From: RGIG8767 sp964487395
GTDB taxonomy: Bacteria; Bacillota; Clostridia; Lachnospirales; Lachnospiraceae
Reading direction: 5' to 3'
Length of the DNA: 7,890 nucleotides
Assembly (NCBI GenBank): GCA_964487395.1
Contig: CAZAQH010000086.1
Location: 1-7,890 of the forward strand
Shown: positions 5,547 through 7,890 of the stretch, one piece after another
How the letters are laid out: each line of letters starts with the position of its first letter
Numbering within the stretch: the stretch's first letter is position 1
Translations under genes and position numbers: made by a program
Notes under the pieces: model-generated
What the model was told of the DNA's origin: nothing
Seen by the model: only the letters and a program-made list of their open reading frames with translations
Database searches by the model: none

Positions 5547-6306
5547 CTATTTATCGTCACTATTCAACATTTTCCCTGCTTTACGTGCATATGTCTGATA
5601 AACAACCGTCTGGGTCATCCATACGATTCCCACACAGAAAACAGGAAGCAATCCCAACTCGAATGCCATGCAGAGTATTGTCAATATAACAATCATTGCA
5701 AGACAGCAATGCATGGTGACGTTATATGCTTTATAAGAAGCAATTCCAATTTGTGAACGCACTGCCTCGTTTTTCCGGGTTCATCTCTTTTACTAAATTG
5801 ATTGTGCCATGTGTGATTGCAAATCCGGCAAACATAAAGAAAATATAACCAATAAGAGAAACGAAATATGTCCAGAAACTGTTATCAAGCGTTTTTTTGA
5901 GCATATACATGCTTGCGGCAAATAATACAAGCTTCGAAACATTTAAAATATTAACATATACCTGCGCTATCTCTGCAGTCTGTTCAATCTTTTCCCAGTT
6001 ATCTTTTCTGTTATCTACATCCCTCCAAAGTGATTTGGCTTTTTTGTAGTAATAAAGTTCTATTATGTAAATCACAATCCCTGAACCTATTAGCAGAAAT
6101 CGAAATCCTATTACACTTTTCAACTGTAAATCGGTCCATAACTCCACAAAAGATACTCCTGATTCGCTTATCTGTTCACAAAGAAACATAATAAATCCAC
6201 CAAAGAATCCGCCTATAATAGCTGCAATAATTAGATTGAAACTAAATTTCTTCTTCGAGTGACGATCCTCTTCTTCAATTTTTTGAATTACATTATTCTC
6301 ATCCAT
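5547..6306 (-). pseudogene. DUF3169-family membrane protein gene, frameshifted by an apparent small deletion
   Basis: Two overlapping frames make one protein. The first runs from ATG 6304-6306 to TAA 5731-5733 (191 residues): membrane segments at about 22-43, 66-87, 117-136 and 148-166, then LVKEMNPEKRGS. From there it turns into an unrelated tail, AFTNWNCFL. The family sequence resumes in another frame at about 5762 as RSQIGIASYKAYN and continues through two more membrane segments to TAG 5547-5549. From memory, intact DUF3169 proteins read NPEKxGSVYDxxFQKKWLxSCDEAE before the (I/Y)KAxYKAY block. About 19 residues are therefore missing and the frame is shifted, as a deletion of roughly 56 or 59 bp would do. 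AGGAGG lies 15 bases before the ATG, inside the XRE gene end; the XRE stop is 4 bases upstream. The function of the family is unknown; it often travels with small XRE regulators. A truncated 191-residue product may still be made. Confidence 0.8.
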
Positions 6307-6310
6307 ACTA

Positions 6311-6520
6311 CTATTCTTTATCCTCCTCATAGTCAAACAAATCTTCCACTTTTGCACCAAACACTTTCGCTATTTTCAGAGCAAGCGTAACAGATGGGGA
6401 GTAATCTCCTCTTTCAATCAAACTAACTGTCTGTCTGCTAGCACCCACTAATCGTCCCAGTTCCTGTTGATTAATATTTAATCTTGCCCGATACTCCTTT
6501 AAATGATTATTAAGTGGCAT
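6311..6520 (-). CDS. Small XRE-family helix-turn-helix regulator (YozG-like)
   Basis: The 69-residue cytoplasmic DNA-binding protein is a single Cro/CI-type helix-turn-helix. QQELGRLVGASRQTVSLIERG (about 18-38) spans helices 2 and 3, with SRQTVS as the recognition helix. YSPSVTLALKIAKVFGAKVEDLFDYEED follows, the standard ending of YozG-like mini-regulators. ATG 6518-6520 has GGGGGT and AGGA upstream, 11 bases after the CPBP stop; it is followed after 4 bases by the DUF3169 frame. Such proteins usually control their own operon. The three TTGAC-N10-GTCAA dyads at the promoter of this unit are the obvious candidate targets (inference). Confidence 0.93.
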   Translation of the reverse strand: MPLNNHLKEYRARLNINQQELGRLVGASRQTVSLIERGDYSPSVTLALKIAKVFGAKVEDLFDYEEDKE

Positions 6521-6531
6521 TTTCCTACCCC

Positions 6532-7608
6532 CTATGCTGTTGCTATCATTGATGCATAGGTAAAAACAAATAATGCAATGCAGAATATAAAATATAAAAT
6601 CATACCTAAATTCAGATAAGCTGCCTTACAACGGCCTTTTTTAGGCATCTGGCATTCCTGTGGTTGGATAAACATTCTTTTTGCAAAACAACACCACATA
6701 ATAATTCCAACGATAACGCAGATAAATAAAAGAGAAAGCCATCCTACATATCCTAATAAGTTAGGTAAAACCTGGAATAAAATAGCCTGCGCTTCTGCTG
6801 AAGTCGGATCCATTGCTGACATTCTCGTGATAGCTTCCAAATCTAATTTCTGTGTTAAAAATACTGTTACTACAGAAGTTGATAAATTAATAATCATATG
6901 CAGTAAAATCGGATATCCTATTTTTCCGGTTCTAATGTAGATAAATGAAAAGAACATGCCAAGTCCCATTGCAAAAATCGCCTGGCTGAAATTACCATGA
7001 AAAAGACCAAACATTAATCCAGAAGTTAAAATAGCAACAAATTCTCCATATTTTACAACACGGTCTATTAATAATTTTCTGAAAATCAATTCTTCTACAA
7101 CCGGTGCTAAAATACCAACTGTAAGAATTCTAAAAAATGGCTGAGAATCAAGCATAAGATTGGCTAGTACATTACTGTTGTCGGATGCTACCCCAAAAGG
7201 TGTTATCACTAAAAGATTAATCAGTGTACCAATCATCCCTCCGACTCCACAGATTGCTGCCGACATAAAAATGCAGCATATAAACTTGCCCAATCCCATT
7301 GAATGCTTTTCAAGCGTGGACTTAGGTGTGTTTTTAATCAGTAACAGTAATATCGGAAATGCAATTGCATATAATGGAATTGCAATCATCATCCAGCTGT
7401 ACCATGGACGATTCACTACATCCGCGCCAAAAATAACTGGCACTAAAAACATATAAGCAAACTGCATACCCGTTCCAATCAGTGCATATAATGCCATTTT
7501 CCATCCCATGCTACTGTATGCCGCTTTTCCGGCTCCTGTAAATGCCGATGTATCTATATTATTCATCTGCACCGTTTCATTCATCATTTCTTCGTTTTCG
7601 GTATTCAT
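6532..7608 (-). CDS. CPBP-family intramembrane glutamic endopeptidase with extended C-terminal membrane region
   Basis: The 358-residue polytopic membrane protein has a hydrophilic, Asn/Glu/Met-rich N-terminus (1-35). Hydrophobic segments follow at about 38-60, 71-92, 107-137, 160-171, 190-203, 208-225, 230-251, 282-308 and 332-355. The CPBP core is intact: APVVEELIFRKLL with Glu172, Glu173 and Arg177; FGLFHGN with His204; and HMIIN with His237 and Asn241. Two extra C-terminal membrane segments linked by a basic loop (FAKRMFIQPQECQMPKKGRCK) make it longer than the minimal family, whose members are typically 200-300 residues. ATG 7606-7608 has a strong GGAGG at 7 bases. It is the first gene of the CPBP-XRE-DUF3169 unit, under the operator-rich promoter at 7629-7700. 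Roles known for relatives include bacteriocin self-immunity and peptide processing; the substrate here is unknown. Confidence 0.9.
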   Translation of the reverse strand: MNTENEEMMNETVQMNNIDTSAFTGAGKAAYSSMGWKMALYALIGTGMQFAYMFLVPVIFGADVVNRPWYSWMMIAIPLYAIAFPILLLLIKNTPKSTLEKHSMGLGKFICCIFMSAAICGVGGMIGTLINLLVITPFGVASDNSNVLANLMLDSQPFFRILTVGILAPVVEELIFRKLLIDRVVKYGEFVAILTSGLMFGLFHGNFSQAIFAMGLGMFFSFIYIRTGKIGYPILLHMIINLSTSVVTVFLTQKLDLEAITRMSAMDPTSAEAQAILFQVLPNLLGYVGWLSLLFICVIVGIIMWCCFAKRMFIQPQECQMPKKGRCKAAYLNLGMILYFIFCIALFVFTYASMIATA

Positions 7609-7628
7609 AAAATATCCTCCAAATATTG

Positions 7629-7648
7629 TTGACTTGTTTTTTTGTCAA
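7629..7648. promoter_or_regulatory. Operator-like dyad O3 (leader position)
   Basis: TTGAC (7629-7633) and GTCAA (7644-7648) form a perfect 5-bp dyad with a 10-base centre, 20 bp in all. It lies inside the transcribed leader, just upstream of the GGAGG of the CPBP gene. It has the same geometry as the two other dyads upstream. Confidence 0.6.
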
Positions 7649-7649
7649 A

Positions 7650-7669
7650 TTGGCAACTTTCTTTGTCAT
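7650..7669. promoter_or_regulatory. Operator-like dyad O2 (start-site position, degenerate)
   Basis: TTGGC (7650-7654) and GTCAT (7665-7669) match TTGAC-N10-GTCAA at 8 of 10 positions with the same 20-bp length. It covers the expected transcription start near 7665. Its centre is 21 bp from O3 and 31 bp from O1. Confidence 0.5.
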
Positions 7670-7671
7670 AA

Positions 7672-7700
7672 ACTATATCATTGACAACTATTGTTGTCAA
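7672..7700 (-). promoter_or_regulatory. Strong sigma-A-type promoter of the CPBP-XRE-DUF3169 unit
   Basis: On the minus strand TTGACA (7695-7700) is a perfect -35. A 17-bp spacer follows, then TATAGT (7672-7677) as the -10, preceded by a TGn extension. The predicted start is near 7665, giving a leader of about 57 bases before ATG 7608. The overlapping dyads imply tight repression of an otherwise strong promoter. Confidence 0.8.
7681..7700. promoter_or_regulatory. Operator-like dyad O1 overlapping the -35
   Basis: TTGACAAC (7681-7688) and GTTGTCAA (7693-7700) form a perfect 8-bp palindrome around a 4-base centre; it is the best of the three dyads. It covers the -35 hexamer and most of the spacer of the minus-strand promoter, so a protein bound here would block RNA polymerase. 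The XRE protein encoded downstream is the likeliest binder (inference). Confidence 0.7.
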
Positions 7701-7750
7701 CATATATACATATATATTTTATATTTTTAAAATTACTAAATTACTATTTT
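7701..7750 (-). promoter_or_regulatory. AT-rich UP-element-like tract
   Basis: The 50 bases directly upstream of the -35 contain no G and only 4 C, with runs of alternating TA and A/T tracts. Such a tract next to a strong promoter can bind the alpha subunits of RNA polymerase or be easily opened. Base composition is the only evidence. Confidence 0.4.
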
Positions 7751-7765
7751 CATGTGTTTTCTAAT

Positions 7766-7790
7766 AAAAAAAGCTCCTCAAAAGGAGCTT
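7766..7790 (-). terminator. Rho-independent terminator for the gene entering from the right
   Basis: AAGCTCCT (7771-7778) pairs perfectly with AGGAGCTT (7783-7790) around a 4-base loop. Read on the minus strand the stem is followed by a run of U (7766-7772), the classic form. It isolates the CPBP promoter from upstream transcription. Confidence 0.85.
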
Positions 7791-7857
7791 ACTCATAAAA
7801 CGGTATCACAACAAACTGAAATAGCGTAACTGACAAATTTTGATTTATCCAATAGAT

Positions 7858-7890
7858 TTATTCTATAACTTCTCTATCTTTCATTAAATC
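7858..7890 (-). CDS. Possible C-terminal end of a minus-strand gene, partial
   Basis: A minus-strand frame enters at the right edge and stops at TAA 7858-7860, giving only DLMKDREVIE. The two other minus-strand frames meet stops within a few codons of the edge. The terminator about 70 bases further on implies that some minus-strand transcript ends here. Ten residues are too few to name a product, and a non-coding transcript is equally possible. Confidence 0.3.
   Translation of the reverse strand, partial: DLMKDREVIE

Noticed and set aside
5641..5700. TTGACA inside the DUF3169 remnant as a promoter for the aldolase gene
   Set aside because: At 17 bp downstream there is only CGAGTT, no -10-like sequence, and the hexamer lies inside coding sequence.
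1..7890. CRISPR array, insertion sequence ends, tRNA or rRNA genes
   Set aside because: No regularly spaced direct repeats, no transposase with terminal inverted repeats and no recognisable tRNA or rRNA sequence were seen.

Overview
The window is about two-thirds A+T, almost entirely coded on the minus strand, with AGGAGG-type ribosome binding sites and short gene gaps. It looks like the chromosome of a gut-type Firmicute, most likely Lachnospiraceae or a related Clostridia. The protein types support this (inference from style and families, not from a marker gene): a tail resembling Rpn-family nucleases, an XRE/DUF3169 pair, CPBP proteases and an HD-GYP protein.

Layout, left to right. Positions 1-188 hold the coiled-coil tail of a plus-strand gene, closed by a strong hairpin at 208-241. 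A compact minus-strand cluster of six genes runs leftward from about 4432 to 244. In transcription order it encodes a CPBP membrane protease, a tandem HD/HD-GYP phosphohydrolase whose ATG directly abuts the protease stop, a Nudix hydrolase, an overlooked 57-residue protein (1669-1842), a hypoxanthine/deoxyinosine-DNA glycosylase, and a membrane-anchored or secreted LpqC-like esterase. The genes are separated by 0, 58, 6, 12 and 21 bases. The 301-base region in front of it (4353-4653) carries an extended -10 promoter and six copies of a TACGGGG-like motif. A class II ketose-bisphosphate aldolase gene lies at 4654-5499.

To the right is a second minus-strand unit, transcribed from about 7665: a CPBP protease, a 69-residue XRE regulator, and a DUF3169 membrane protein broken into two frames by an apparent small deletion. 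Its promoter has a perfect -35, a 17-bp spacer and an extended -10. It is overlaid by three 20-bp dyads of identical geometry (TTGAC-N10-GTCAA), whose centres are 21 and 31 bp apart, close to whole helical turns. This strongly suggests a cooperative operator, most simply for the XRE protein of the same unit. A minus-strand terminator at 7766-7790 separates this unit from a gene entering from the right edge.

How the parts may work together (inference). The right-hand unit resembles self-regulated membrane immunity or stress cassettes. The left-hand operon combines probable cyclic-dinucleotide turnover (HD-GYP), nucleotide-pool cleaning (Nudix) and removal of deaminated purines from DNA (HDG) with two membrane or envelope proteins. 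No mobile element, CRISPR array, tRNA or rRNA was seen. The most unusual signals are the two intergenic motif arrays.
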